In this document: piece by piece, positions 28,448-36,282 of the stretch
Position numbering within the stretch: the first letter of the stretch is position 1
Layout: each line of letters begins with the position of its first letter
Assembly: GCF_006715495.1 (NCBI RefSeq)
Contig: NZ_VFNI01000009.1
Coordinates: forward strand, 1-64,000
DNA length: 64,000 bases
Origin: Herbaspirillum sp. SJZ106
GTDB lineage: Bacteria; Pseudomonadota; Gammaproteobacteria; Burkholderiales; Burkholderiaceae_D
Reading direction: 5' to 3'
Made by a program: the position numbers and the translations under genes
Notes under the pieces: generated by a model
Seen by the model: only the letters and a program-made list of their open reading frames with translations
Told to the model about the DNA's origin: nothing
The model's database searches: none

Positions 28448-29164
28448 ATGATGACAGAGACAAGCAAGGCGACGACCGCCACTCCTGCGACCACCCGGCC
28501 GAAATTCCTGCGCAAGGGCGAGCAGACCCGCGCCGCCATCCTCGACGTGGCGCTGGAGCTGGCCAGCCGCGACGGCCTGGAAGGGCTCACCATCGGCCTG
28601 TTGGCCGAGAAGATGAAGATGAGCAAGTCCGGCGTGTTCGCCCATTTCGGCTCGCGCGAAGACCTGCAGATCGAAGTCGTGCGCCTGTACCACAACCGCT
28701 TCGAGCAGGACGTGTTCTACCCGTCCATCAAGGAAGTGCGCGGCCTGCCGCGCCTGGAAGCAATGTTCGCGCGCTGGGTCAAGCAGGTCACGGTCGAAAT
28801 CGCGCTGGGCTGCATCTACATCAGCGGCGCGGTCGAGTACGACGACCGCCCGGGCGCCATCCGCGACCACCTGGTGGCGATGGTCCAGGCCTGGCGCGAT
28901 GCGCTGGAGCGCTGCATCAAGCAGGCCATGGAAGCCGGCCACATCCGCGCCGATATCGACGTCGGCCAGATGGTCTATGAAATGTACGGCCTGATCCTGG
29001 CGCTGCACCACGACGCCCGCTTCCTCAATATTCCCGGCAGCGTCGAACGCGCCCAGGCCAGCTTCGACCGCCTGATCGACAGTTACCGCCCGCTGGACAG
29101 CAGCGCCAAGACTGCCGCCACACCCGCCAAGAATTCCAAATCGGCTGCCAAAAAAGCCGCCTAA
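28448..29164 (+). CDS. TetR-family transcriptional regulator of the fatty-acid degradation cluster
   Basis: The 238-residue protein has an N-terminal TetR DNA-binding domain: QTRAAILDVALELASRDGLEGLTI, then LAEKMKMSKSGVFAHFGSREDL, the helix-turn-helix with the signature FGS-E-L. A ligand-binding all-helical domain follows and the end is a Lys/Ala-rich tail (SKSAAKKAA). It is the first gene of a run that continues 18 nt later with an acyl-CoA dehydrogenase. That is the position held by FadP-type acyl-CoA-sensing repressors in other Burkholderiales. It probably represses the whole cluster and is released by long-chain acyl-CoA. AAAGAG precedes the ATG; a second in-frame ATG lies at 28451. Confidence 0.88.
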   Translation: MMTETSKATTATPATTRPKFLRKGEQTRAAILDVALELASRDGLEGLTIGLLAEKMKMSKSGVFAHFGSREDLQIEVVRLYHNRFEQDVFYPSIKEVRGLPRLEAMFARWVKQVTVEIALGCIYISGAVEYDDRPGAIRDHLVAMVQAWRDALERCIKQAMEAGHIRADIDVGQMVYEMYGLILALHHDARFLNIPGSVERAQASFDRLIDSYRPLDSSAKTAATPAKNSKSAAKKAA

Positions 29165-29182
29165 CCTGTTCCGGAGACATAC

Positions 29183-30973
29183 ATGCCCCAATACAACGCC
29201 CCCCTGCGCGACATGCAATTCGTCCTGCACGAGCTGCTCAAGGTCGAAGAGGTATTCAAAGAGTTGCCGCCGCACGCCGAAACCAACCGCGAGCTGATCG
29301 ACCAGGTGCTGGAAGAGGGCGGCAAGTTCACCTCGCAGGTGCTGTTCCCGCTGAACCATTCGGGCGACCGCGAAGGCTGCCATTTCGACCGCGAGACCAA
29401 GGCCGTCACCACCCCCAAGGGTTTCAAGGAAGCCTACAAGCAGTACGTCGAAGCCGGCTGGGCGGCGCTGTCCTGCGACACCGAATATGGCGGCCAGGGC
29501 CTGCCGCTGACGCTGAACAATTCGTTCTACGAAATGCTCAATTCAAGCAACCAGGCCTGGACCATGTATCCCGGCCTGTCGCACGGCGCCTACGAGTGCC
29601 TGCACGCGCACGGCTCCGACGAGCAGAAGGCGCTGTACCTGCCCAAGCTGGTCTCGGGCGAATGGACCGGCACCATGTGCCTGACCGAAGCGCATTGCGG
29701 CACCGACCTGGGCCTGTTGCGCAGCAAGGCCGAGCCGCAGGCCGACGGCTCCTACAAGATCACCGGCAACAAGATCTTCATCTCGGCCGGCGAAAACGAC
29801 GTCTCCGACAACATCGTCCACCTGGTGCTGGCGCGCCTGCCGGATGCGCCGCAAGGCTCCAAGGGCATCTCGCTGTTCATCGTGCCCAAGTTCCTGCCCA
29901 ATGCCGACGGCTCGCTGGGCGCGCGCAACCCGATCTTCTGCGGCGCCATCGAAGAGAAGATGGGCATCCATGGCAACGCCACTTGCCAGATGAACCTGGA
30001 CGGCGCCACCGGCTGGCTGATCGGCCAGCCGCACAAGGGCCTGCAGGCGATGTTCGTGTTCATGAACGCGGCCCGCCTGGGCGTGGGCATGCAAGGCCTG
30101 GGCCTGACCGAAGTGGCGTACCAGAACGCCCTGGTGTACGCCAAGGATCGCCTGCAGATGCGCAGCCTGACCGGCATCAAGGCCGCCGACAAGCCGGCCG
30201 ACCCGATCATCGTGCACCCCGACGTGCGCCGCATGCTGCTGACCGCCAAGGCCTTTGCCGAAGGCGGCCGCGCCTTCACCTCCTACGTCGCGCTGGAGCT
30301 GGACAAGGAACTGTCCCACCCGGACGAGCAGGTGCGCAAGGATTCGGCCGACATCGTCGCGCTGCTGACCCCGGTGATCAAGGCCTTCCTGACCGACAAC
30401 GCCTGGATCGCCACTTCCGAATGCCTGCAGGTCTACGGCGGCCACGGCTACATCGCCGAATGGGGCATGGAGCAATACGTGCGCGACGCCCGCATCAACA
30501 TGATCTACGAAGGCACCAACACCATCCAGTCGCTGGACCTGCTGGGCCGCAAGATCCTGATGGACAACGGCGCCAAGCTCAAGAAGTTCGGCGCGCAGAT
30601 CCAGGCCTTCGTCGAAGAGAACGGTACCGACGAAGCCATGTCCGAATTCATCACGCCGCTGGCCGACATCGGCGACAAGGTCACCAAGCTGACCATGGAA
30701 ATCGGCATGAAGTCCTTCGCCAACCAGGATGAGGCCGGCGCTGCCGCCGTGCCTTACCTGCGCGTGGTCGGCCACCTGGTGTTCTCCTACCTGTTTGCCC
30801 AAATGGCCAAGATCGCGCTGGAAAAGCAGGGCTCCGGCGATACCTTCTACACCGCCAAGCTGGCCACCGCGCGCTTCTACTTCGCGCGCCTGCTGCCGGA
30901 AACCGCGATGCTGATCCGCCAGGCGCGCTCCGGCGCGGCCAACCTGATGGCGCTGGACGCGGATTTGTTCTGA
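29183..30973 (+). CDS. Acyl-CoA dehydrogenase (long form)
   Basis: This 596-residue flavoenzyme catalyses the first oxidation of beta-oxidation, acyl-CoA to trans-2-enoyl-CoA, passing electrons to ETF. The order is N-terminal helical domain, central beta domain (GTMCLTEAHCGTDLG and ITGNKIFISAGE), FAD-binding C-terminal helical domain, and an added C-terminal domain of about 120 residues. The catalytic glutamate is expected in MIYEGTNTIQSLDLLGRKIL. VYGGHGYIAEWGMEQYVRDARI is the flavin-contact region. The length is that of the AcdB/DmdC-like group rather than the 380-residue short enzymes. GGAG lies before the start and the gap from the TetR gene is 18 nt. Confidence 0.93.
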   Translation: MPQYNAPLRDMQFVLHELLKVEEVFKELPPHAETNRELIDQVLEEGGKFTSQVLFPLNHSGDREGCHFDRETKAVTTPKGFKEAYKQYVEAGWAALSCDTEYGGQGLPLTLNNSFYEMLNSSNQAWTMYPGLSHGAYECLHAHGSDEQKALYLPKLVSGEWTGTMCLTEAHCGTDLGLLRSKAEPQADGSYKITGNKIFISAGENDVSDNIVHLVLARLPDAPQGSKGISLFIVPKFLPNADGSLGARNPIFCGAIEEKMGIHGNATCQMNLDGATGWLIGQPHKGLQAMFVFMNAARLGVGMQGLGLTEVAYQNALVYAKDRLQMRSLTGIKAADKPADPIIVHPDVRRMLLTAKAFAEGGRAFTSYVALELDKELSHPDEQVRKDSADIVALLTPVIKAFLTDNAWIATSECLQVYGGHGYIAEWGMEQYVRDARINMIYEGTNTIQSLDLLGRKILMDNGAKLKKFGAQIQAFVEENGTDEAMSEFITPLADIGDKVTKLTMEIGMKSFANQDEAGAAAVPYLRVVGHLVFSYLFAQMAKIALEKQGSGDTFYTAKLATARFYFARLLPETAMLIRQARSGAANLMALDADLF

Positions 30974-31198
30974 GTTGTCGAGTAAGGACGCGGGGCGGCC
31001 AGTTTGGCGCCTTGCGACATTGATCTGCCGCAATAAGATAAGACAAGGCCGTGGCATGGCGTCATGGCTATGTCACCCCGGCACGGCATGCTGTAGAAAG
31101 CGGTCGGAAGGCGTACAGTAACGGCACGCCTTGCGCCACGTTTTGCATTGCCCTGCCCCGAATTCATGTTTGAAGCATCAGCAAAAAAGGAGACTTGC

Positions 31199-33586
31199 GT
31201 GTCCAATTTCATCGTCAAAAAAGTGGCCGTGCTCGGCGCCGGCGTCATGGGCGCCCAGATTGCCGCGCACTGCATCAACGCGCGCGTGCCGGTCGTGCTG
31301 TTCGACCTGCCGGCCAAGGAAGGCCCGAAGAACGGCATCGTGCTGCGCGCCATCGAGAACCTGAAGAAGCTCAGCCCGGCGCCGCTGGGCAACAAGGATG
31401 ACGCGGCCCTGATCCAGGTCGCCAACTACGAGGACGACCTGGCGCAGCTGGCCGGCTGCGACCTGATCATCGAAGCCATCGCCGAGCGCATGGACTGGAA
31501 GCACGACCTGTACAAGAAGGTCGCGCCGCACATCGGCCCCAACACCATCTTCGCCTCCAACACCTCGGGCCTGTCGATCAACGCGCTGGCCGAAGGCTTC
31601 GACGCCGAGCTGAAGGCGCGCTTTTGCGGCGTGCACTTCTTCAACCCGCCGCGCTACATGCACCTGGTCGAGCTGATCCCGACCACCTCCACCCAGCCGC
31701 AGATCCTGGACAAGCTGGAAGCCTTCCTCACCACCACCCTGGGCAAGGGCGTGGTGCGCGCCTTCGATACGCCGAACTTCGTGGCCAACCGCATCGGCGT
31801 GTTCGGCATCCTGGCCACCGTGATCGAAGCCGAGAAATATGGCCTTTCCGTGGACGTGGTCGACGACCTCACCGGTTCCAAGCTGGGCCGCGCCAAGTCC
31901 GGCACTTTCCGCACCGCCGACGTGGTGGGCCTGGACACCATGGGCCACGTCATCAAGACCATGCAGGACAACCTGAAGGACGACCCGTTCTATGCTGCCT
32001 ATGCCACGCCGCCGCTGTTGGCCAAGCTGGTCGAGCAGGGCGCGCTGGGCCAGAAGAGCGGCGCCGGCTTCTACAAGAAGGTGGGCAAGGATATCCTGCG
32101 CATCGACCCGGCCAAGGGCGACTACGTCCCCGGCGGCGCCAAGGCCGACGACATCATCGCCCGCATCCTGAAAGAAAAGGACCCGGTCAAGCGTATGAAG
32201 GCGCTGCACGATTCGACCAACCCGCAAGGCCAGTTCCTGTGGGCCATCTTCCGCGACGCCTTCCATTACATCGCGGTGCACCTGGAGTCGGTCGCCGATA
32301 ACGCGCGCGACCTCGACTTCGCCATGCGCTGGGGCTTCGGCTGGAGCGTCGGCCCGTTCGAGACCTGGCAGGCCTCCGGCTGGAAGCAGGTCGCGCAGTG
32401 GGTCAAGGAAGACATCGACGCCGGCAAGGCGCTGTCGAGCGCGCCGCTGCCGGATTGGGTATTCGATGGCCGTGATGGCGTGCACAGCGCCAAGGGTTCG
32501 TACTCGCCCTCCAGGAAGGCCGATGTGGCGCGTTCCGAACTGCCGGTCTACCAGCGCCAGCCTTTCCGCGCGCCGCTGGTGGGCGAAGGCGCAGCCGACG
32601 GCAAGACCGCCGGCGCCACCTTCTTCGAAGACGACTCGGTGCGCATCTGGCACCAGAACGACGAAGTCCTGATCCTGTCGTTCAAGACCAAGATGCACGT
32701 GATCGGCCAGGGCGTGATCGACGGCATGAACAAGGCCGTCGACGAAGCGGAGAAGAACTTCAAGGGCCTGGTGATCTGGCATCCGGATGCGGCCGAAGGC
32801 GGCGCCTTCTCGGCCGGCGCCGACCTGCAGTCGATGCTGCCGCTGTTCATGTCGGGCGGCGTCAAGGCTATCGAGCCGGTGGTGCACCATCTGCAGCAGG
32901 CGCACCAGCGCCTGAAGTACGCCAGCGTGCCGGTGATCGCTGCGGTGGCCGGCCTGGCCCTGGGCGGCGGCTGCGAGCTGCTGCTGCACACCGCCAAGCG
33001 CGTGGCCTCGATCGAGTCCTACATCGGCCTGGTGGAAGTGGGCGTGGGCCTGATCCCGGCCGGCGGCGGCCTGAAGGAAGCGGCGGTGCGCGCGGCCAAG
33101 GAAGCCAAAGGTAACGACATCCTGCAATTCCTCAAGGAATACATGCTGGCCGCGGCCACCGCCAATGTGTCGAAATCGGCGCTGGAAGCGCGCAAGCTGG
33201 GCTACCTGCGCGAAGACGACGTGATCGTGTTCAACCCCTATGAGCTGCTGCACGTGGCCAAGGTCGAGGCGCGCGCGCTGTTCGACGCCGGCTACCGCCC
33301 GCAATTGCCGCCGCAGGTGCCGGTCATCGGCCGTAACGGCCTGGCCACCATCATGGCGCAACTGGTCAACATGCGCGACGGCGGCTTCATCTCGGCGCAC
33401 GACTACAAGCTGGGCAAGATGATCGCCGAGACGGTCGCCGGCGGCGAAGTGGAAGAAGGCAGCATCGTCAACGAACAATGGTTGCTCGACATCGAGCGCA
33501 AGTTCTTCATGGAGTTGCTCAACAATCCCAAGACGCAAGAGCGGATCATGGGAATGATGCAAACCGGAAAACCAGTGCGTAATTAA
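31199..33586 (+). CDS. 3-hydroxyacyl-CoA dehydrogenase / enoyl-CoA hydratase fusion (FadN type)
   Basis: This 795-residue fusion performs hydration and the second oxidation of beta-oxidation. The domain order is dehydrogenase first, hydratase last, as in Bacillus FadN and unlike E. coli FadB. The NAD-binding site is AVLGAGVMGAQIAAH at residues 10-24. The dehydrogenase C-terminal domains run to about 400. The crotonase-type domain is at about 470-760, with AAVAGLALGGGCELLLH and GLVEVGVGLIPAGGGLKE. The GTG at 31199 is chosen because AAGGAG lies 8 nt upstream. It is followed by a thiolase gene, but a DUF559 gene with repeats now lies between them. Confidence 0.92.
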   Translation: MSNFIVKKVAVLGAGVMGAQIAAHCINARVPVVLFDLPAKEGPKNGIVLRAIENLKKLSPAPLGNKDDAALIQVANYEDDLAQLAGCDLIIEAIAERMDWKHDLYKKVAPHIGPNTIFASNTSGLSINALAEGFDAELKARFCGVHFFNPPRYMHLVELIPTTSTQPQILDKLEAFLTTTLGKGVVRAFDTPNFVANRIGVFGILATVIEAEKYGLSVDVVDDLTGSKLGRAKSGTFRTADVVGLDTMGHVIKTMQDNLKDDPFYAAYATPPLLAKLVEQGALGQKSGAGFYKKVGKDILRIDPAKGDYVPGGAKADDIIARILKEKDPVKRMKALHDSTNPQGQFLWAIFRDAFHYIAVHLESVADNARDLDFAMRWGFGWSVGPFETWQASGWKQVAQWVKEDIDAGKALSSAPLPDWVFDGRDGVHSAKGSYSPSRKADVARSELPVYQRQPFRAPLVGEGAADGKTAGATFFEDDSVRIWHQNDEVLILSFKTKMHVIGQGVIDGMNKAVDEAEKNFKGLVIWHPDAAEGGAFSAGADLQSMLPLFMSGGVKAIEPVVHHLQQAHQRLKYASVPVIAAVAGLALGGGCELLLHTAKRVASIESYIGLVEVGVGLIPAGGGLKEAAVRAAKEAKGNDILQFLKEYMLAAATANVSKSALEARKLGYLREDDVIVFNPYELLHVAKVEARALFDAGYRPQLPPQVPVIGRNGLATIMAQLVNMRDGGFISAHDYKLGKMIAETVAGGEVEEGSIVNEQWLLDIERKFFMELLNNPKTQERIMGMMQTGKPVRN

Positions 33587-33612
33587 AGAGTCTGGTGACT
33601 GGAACGCGTTGC

Positions 33613-33719
33613 ACCCATCCCCACCCTAGCCCTCCCCTTGAAGGGGAGGGGACGTGGAGGTGGTGAATTGAGATCGAAACTCCCTCCCCTTCAAGGGGAG
33701 GGCTAGGGTGGGGATGGGT
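33613..33719. repeat. Perfect 38-bp inverted repeat pair, palindromic GC-rich intergenic repeat
   Basis: The left arm (33613-33650) and right arm (33682-33719) are perfect reverse complements over 38 nt, separated by 31 nt. Each arm starts with ACCCATCCCCACCC and ends with its own palindrome, CCCTCCCCTT then one base then AAGGGGAGGG. The family is widespread in proteobacterial intergenic DNA; translated, it gives the familiar SPPLEGEG / SRGGLGWG peptides. It begins 26 nt after the FadN-like gene. Confidence 0.93.
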
Positions 33720-33737
33720 TACGCAGGAGCAGTTCCA

Positions 33738-34103
33738 ATGCAAGGCCAAACCAACGCGTTCACGAAACAAGCAGCAAAGGCGTTGCGCAAGACGATGACC
33801 GAAGCCGAACAGCGTCTGTGGCATCGCCTGCGCGGCCAGCAAATGGATGTGAAGTTTCGCCGTCAACACCCCTTTGAAAATTATGTATTCGATTTTGTCT
33901 GCCTGGAACGGCGCCTGGTAATCGAAGTGGACGGTTCGCAGCACGTCAACAATCAGCATGACGAGCAACGAACCCAGAGATTGAATCAGGCTGGCTTCAC
34001 GGTTCTGCGTTTTTGGAATAACGAAGTATTGAATGAGACGGATGTGGTCGTTCAGGAAATCTGGAATGCCTTGAACCCATCCCCACCCCAGCCCTCCCCT
34101 TGA
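33738..34103 (+). CDS. DUF559 domain protein (restriction-endonuclease-like fold) inside repeat cassette
   Basis: The 121-residue protein is a DUF559 / very-short-patch-repair-like nuclease candidate. It has the early TEAEQRLWHRLRG helix, FRRQHPFENYVFDFVC with Asp52, and VIEVDGSQH with Glu63, Asp65 and His69, a PD-(D/E)xK-like acidic pattern. LRFWNNEVL follows. GGAG precedes the ATG at 33738. The last nine residues (NPSPPQPSP) and the stop codon are encoded by the downstream copy of the 38-bp repeat, and the upstream copy ends 18 nt before the start. Gene and repeats thus look like one cassette placed between two beta-oxidation genes. Its function is unproven for the family. Confidence 0.85.
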   Translation: MQGQTNAFTKQAAKALRKTMTEAEQRLWHRLRGQQMDVKFRRQHPFENYVFDFVCLERRLVIEVDGSQHVNNQHDEQRTQRLNQAGFTVLRFWNNEVLNETDVVVQEIWNALNPSPPQPSP

Positions 34104-34112
34104 AGGGGCGGG
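34075..34112 (+). repeat. Third copy of the 38-bp repeat, overlapping the DUF559 3' end
   Basis: This copy is in the same orientation as 33613-33650 and differs at two positions (C for T in CCCCAG; C for A in AAGGGGCGGG). It supplies the DUF559 stop codon and ends 18 nt before the thiolase start. Confidence 0.9.
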
Positions 34113-34130
34113 AGCCCAAGGAGATTTGTA

Positions 34131-35327
34131 ATGAGTAAACAACTGCAAGACGCCTACATCGTCGCCGCCACCCGTACCCCGATCGGCAAGGCGCCGCGCG
34201 GCATGTTCAAGAACACGCGCCCGGACGACCTGCTGGTGCGCGCCATCCAGTCCGCCGTGGCGCAAGTGCCCGGCCTGGATCCGAAACTGATCGAGGACGC
34301 CATCGTCGGCTGCTCCTTCCCCGAAGGCGCGCAAGGCCTGAACATGGCGCGCAACGCCGTGCTGCTGGCCGGCCTGCCCAATACCATCGGCGGCGTCACC
34401 ATCAACCGCTACTGCGCCTCCGGCATCACCGCGATTGCCATGGCGGCCGACCGCATCCGCGTCGGTGAGGCCGATGTCATGATCGCCGCCGGCGCCGAGT
34501 CGATGTCGATGGTGCCGATGATGGGCTTCCACCCGTCCATCAACATCAACGCCTTCAAGGATGAGAACGTCGGCATGGCCTACGGCATGGGCCTGACCGC
34601 CGAGAAGGTGGCGCAGCAGTGGAAGGTGTCGCGCGAAGCGCAGGACGAGTTCTCGCTGGCTTCGCACCAGAAGGCGATCGCCGCCCAGCAGGCCGGCGAG
34701 TTCAACGACGAGATGACCCCGGTCGAGATCGTCGAGCGCTTCCCCAACCTGGCCAGCGGCCAGATCGACATCAAGACCCGCACGGTGAACCTGGACGAAG
34801 GCCCGCGCGCCGACTCCAACATCGCCGCGCTGGCCAAGCTGAAACCGGTGTTCGCCGCCAAGGGCAGCGTCACCGCCGGCAACAGTTCGCAGACCTCGGA
34901 CGGCGCCGGCGCGCTGATCATCGTCTCGGAAAAGATCCTCAAGCAATTCAACCTGACCCCGCTGGCGCGTTTCGTCTCCTTCGCGGTGCGCGGCGTGCCG
35001 CCGGAAATCATGGGCATTGGCCCCAAGGAAGCGATTCCTGCGGCACTGAAGGCCGGCGGCCTGACCCAGGACCAGATCGACTGGATCGAGCTGAACGAAG
35101 CCTTCGCCGCCCAGGCGCTGGCGGTGATCGGCGACCTGGGCCTCGATCCGTCCAAGGTCAACCCGATGGGCGGCGCCATCGCCCTGGGCCACCCGCTGGG
35201 CGCCACCGGCGCCATCCGCGCGGCCACCACCATCCACGCCCTGCGCCGCAAGAACCTGAAGTACGGCATGGTGACCATGTGCGTGGGCACCGGCATGGGC
35301 GCGGCCGGCATTTTCGAACGCGTGTAA
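34131..35327 (+). CDS. Acetyl-CoA C-acyltransferase (beta-oxidation thiolase)
   Basis: This 398-residue thiolase cleaves 3-ketoacyl-CoA at the end of each beta-oxidation round. The nucleophile is Cys95 in INRYCASGITA. GHPLGATGAI carries the base histidine and MVTMCVGTGMGAAG the second cysteine. The GAQGLNMAR loop and N terminus DAYIVAATRTPIGKA fit the FadA/FadI-like degradative type rather than the PhaA type encoded at 26025. AAGGAG lies 8 nt before the ATG, just beyond the third repeat. It was presumably co-transcribed directly with the FadN-like gene before the repeat cassette arrived. Confidence 0.93.
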   Translation: MSKQLQDAYIVAATRTPIGKAPRGMFKNTRPDDLLVRAIQSAVAQVPGLDPKLIEDAIVGCSFPEGAQGLNMARNAVLLAGLPNTIGGVTINRYCASGITAIAMAADRIRVGEADVMIAAGAESMSMVPMMGFHPSININAFKDENVGMAYGMGLTAEKVAQQWKVSREAQDEFSLASHQKAIAAQQAGEFNDEMTPVEIVERFPNLASGQIDIKTRTVNLDEGPRADSNIAALAKLKPVFAAKGSVTAGNSSQTSDGAGALIIVSEKILKQFNLTPLARFVSFAVRGVPPEIMGIGPKEAIPAALKAGGLTQDQIDWIELNEAFAAQALAVIGDLGLDPSKVNPMGGAIALGHPLGATGAIRAATTIHALRRKNLKYGMVTMCVGTGMGAAGIFERV

Positions 35328-35352
35328 GCGACGTCCGAAGCCGACCATCCCC

Positions 35353-35386
35353 AAGCCGCACTGCTCGCGCCGTGCGGCTTTTTTCA
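35353..35386 (+). terminator. Rho-independent terminator after the thiolase
   Basis: AAGCCGCAC (35353-35361) pairs perfectly with GTGCGGCTT (35372-35380) across a 10-nt loop, and TTTTCAT follows. Confidence 0.85.
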
Positions 35387-35424
35387 TCGTCGTTACTGAA
35401 TAACAAAGACACAGCAGGAGACCC

Positions 35425-36189
35425 ATGGATATCCAACTGAGCAAGGAAAACGGCATCCTCACGATCCACTTCGATCGCGAAGCCAAGAAGAATGCCCTCA
35501 CCGCCGCCATGTACCAGCAACTGGCCGATGCCCTGAAGGAGGCCGAGGCCGACAGCGCGGTGCGCGCCATCCTGTTCACCGGGAAACCGCAAGCCTTCTC
35601 GGCCGGCAACGACCTGGAAGATTTCCTGAAGAACCCGCCCAACAGCAAGGACGCGCCGGTGTTCCAGTTCCTGTGGCAGATCAGCCATGCCGCCAAGCCC
35701 ATCGTGGCCGCGGTGTCGGGCGTGGCGGTGGGCATCGGCACCACATTGCTGTTGCATTGCGACCTGGTCTATGCGGCCGACAATGCCCGGTTCTCGCTGC
35801 CGTTCACGCAATTGGGGTTGTGCCCGGAGGCGGCCTCGTCGCTGTTGCTGCCGCACCTGGTCGGCTACCAGCGCGCCGCCGAGAAGCTGTTGCTGGGCGA
35901 AGCCTTCCTCGCCGCCGAAGCGCAGGAGATGGGCATCGTCAACCGCGTGCTGCCGCTGGAAGAGCTGCTGCCCTATGCCCAACAGCAGGCCGCCAAGCTG
36001 GCCGCGCTGCCGGCCGGCTCGATCCGCGTCACCAAGCAACTGATGAAGAAGAACCGTGTGGCCGCCACCGAGCAGCAGATGACGGCCGAGATCGAGCACT
36101 TCGCCAGGATGTTGACCGGGCCGGAAGCCAAGGAAGCGTTTACCGCTTTCCTGGAAAAGCGCAAGCCGGACTTCAGCAAGTTCGTCTGA
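35425..36189 (+). CDS. Enoyl-CoA hydratase/isomerase family protein, isomerase-like active site
   Basis: This is a 254-residue crotonase-fold protein. The oxyanion-hole segments are present (AFSAGNDLEDF and AAVSGVAVGIGTTLLLHCDL). Of the two catalytic glutamates of true hydratases, the first (in GGGCE of rat hydratase) is replaced here by GIGTT. The only candidate acid left is Glu135 in LGLCPEAASS, the arrangement of delta3,delta2-enoyl-CoA isomerases such as ECI2. A role in moving double bonds during breakdown of unsaturated fatty acids therefore seems likelier than hydration. AGGAG precedes the start. It follows the thiolase after a terminator and belongs to the same metabolic block. Confidence 0.88.
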   Translation: MDIQLSKENGILTIHFDREAKKNALTAAMYQQLADALKEAEADSAVRAILFTGKPQAFSAGNDLEDFLKNPPNSKDAPVFQFLWQISHAAKPIVAAVSGVAVGIGTTLLLHCDLVYAADNARFSLPFTQLGLCPEAASSLLLPHLVGYQRAAEKLLLGEAFLAAEAQEMGIVNRVLPLEELLPYAQQQAAKLAALPAGSIRVTKQLMKKNRVAATEQQMTAEIEHFARMLTGPEAKEAFTAFLEKRKPDFSKFV

Positions 36190-36222
36190 GAAAAAACCTG
36201 GGGGAAGGTCATCCGGAAAGTA

Positions 36223-36252
36223 AAAATGCCGCTGGCGTCAGCGGCATTTTCT
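36223..36252. terminator. Bidirectional terminator between the isomerase and the diguanylate cyclase
   Basis: AAAATGCCGCTG (36223-36234) and its perfect complement (36239-36250) form a 12-bp stem around GCGT, usable in both directions by the convergent genes. Confidence 0.85.
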
Positions 36253-36282
36253 TTGGAACATCCGGCATCCGGAGAGAGAAGC

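Noticed and set aside
33613..34112. Possible CRISPR array
   Set aside because: There are only three repeat copies, one inverted, with spacings of 31 and 355 nt and a gene inside; no cas genes are present.
33613..34112. Insertion sequence or transposon with DUF559 as transposase
   Set aside because: No transposase family motif or target duplication can be seen by eye; treated instead as a repeat cassette of unknown mobility.
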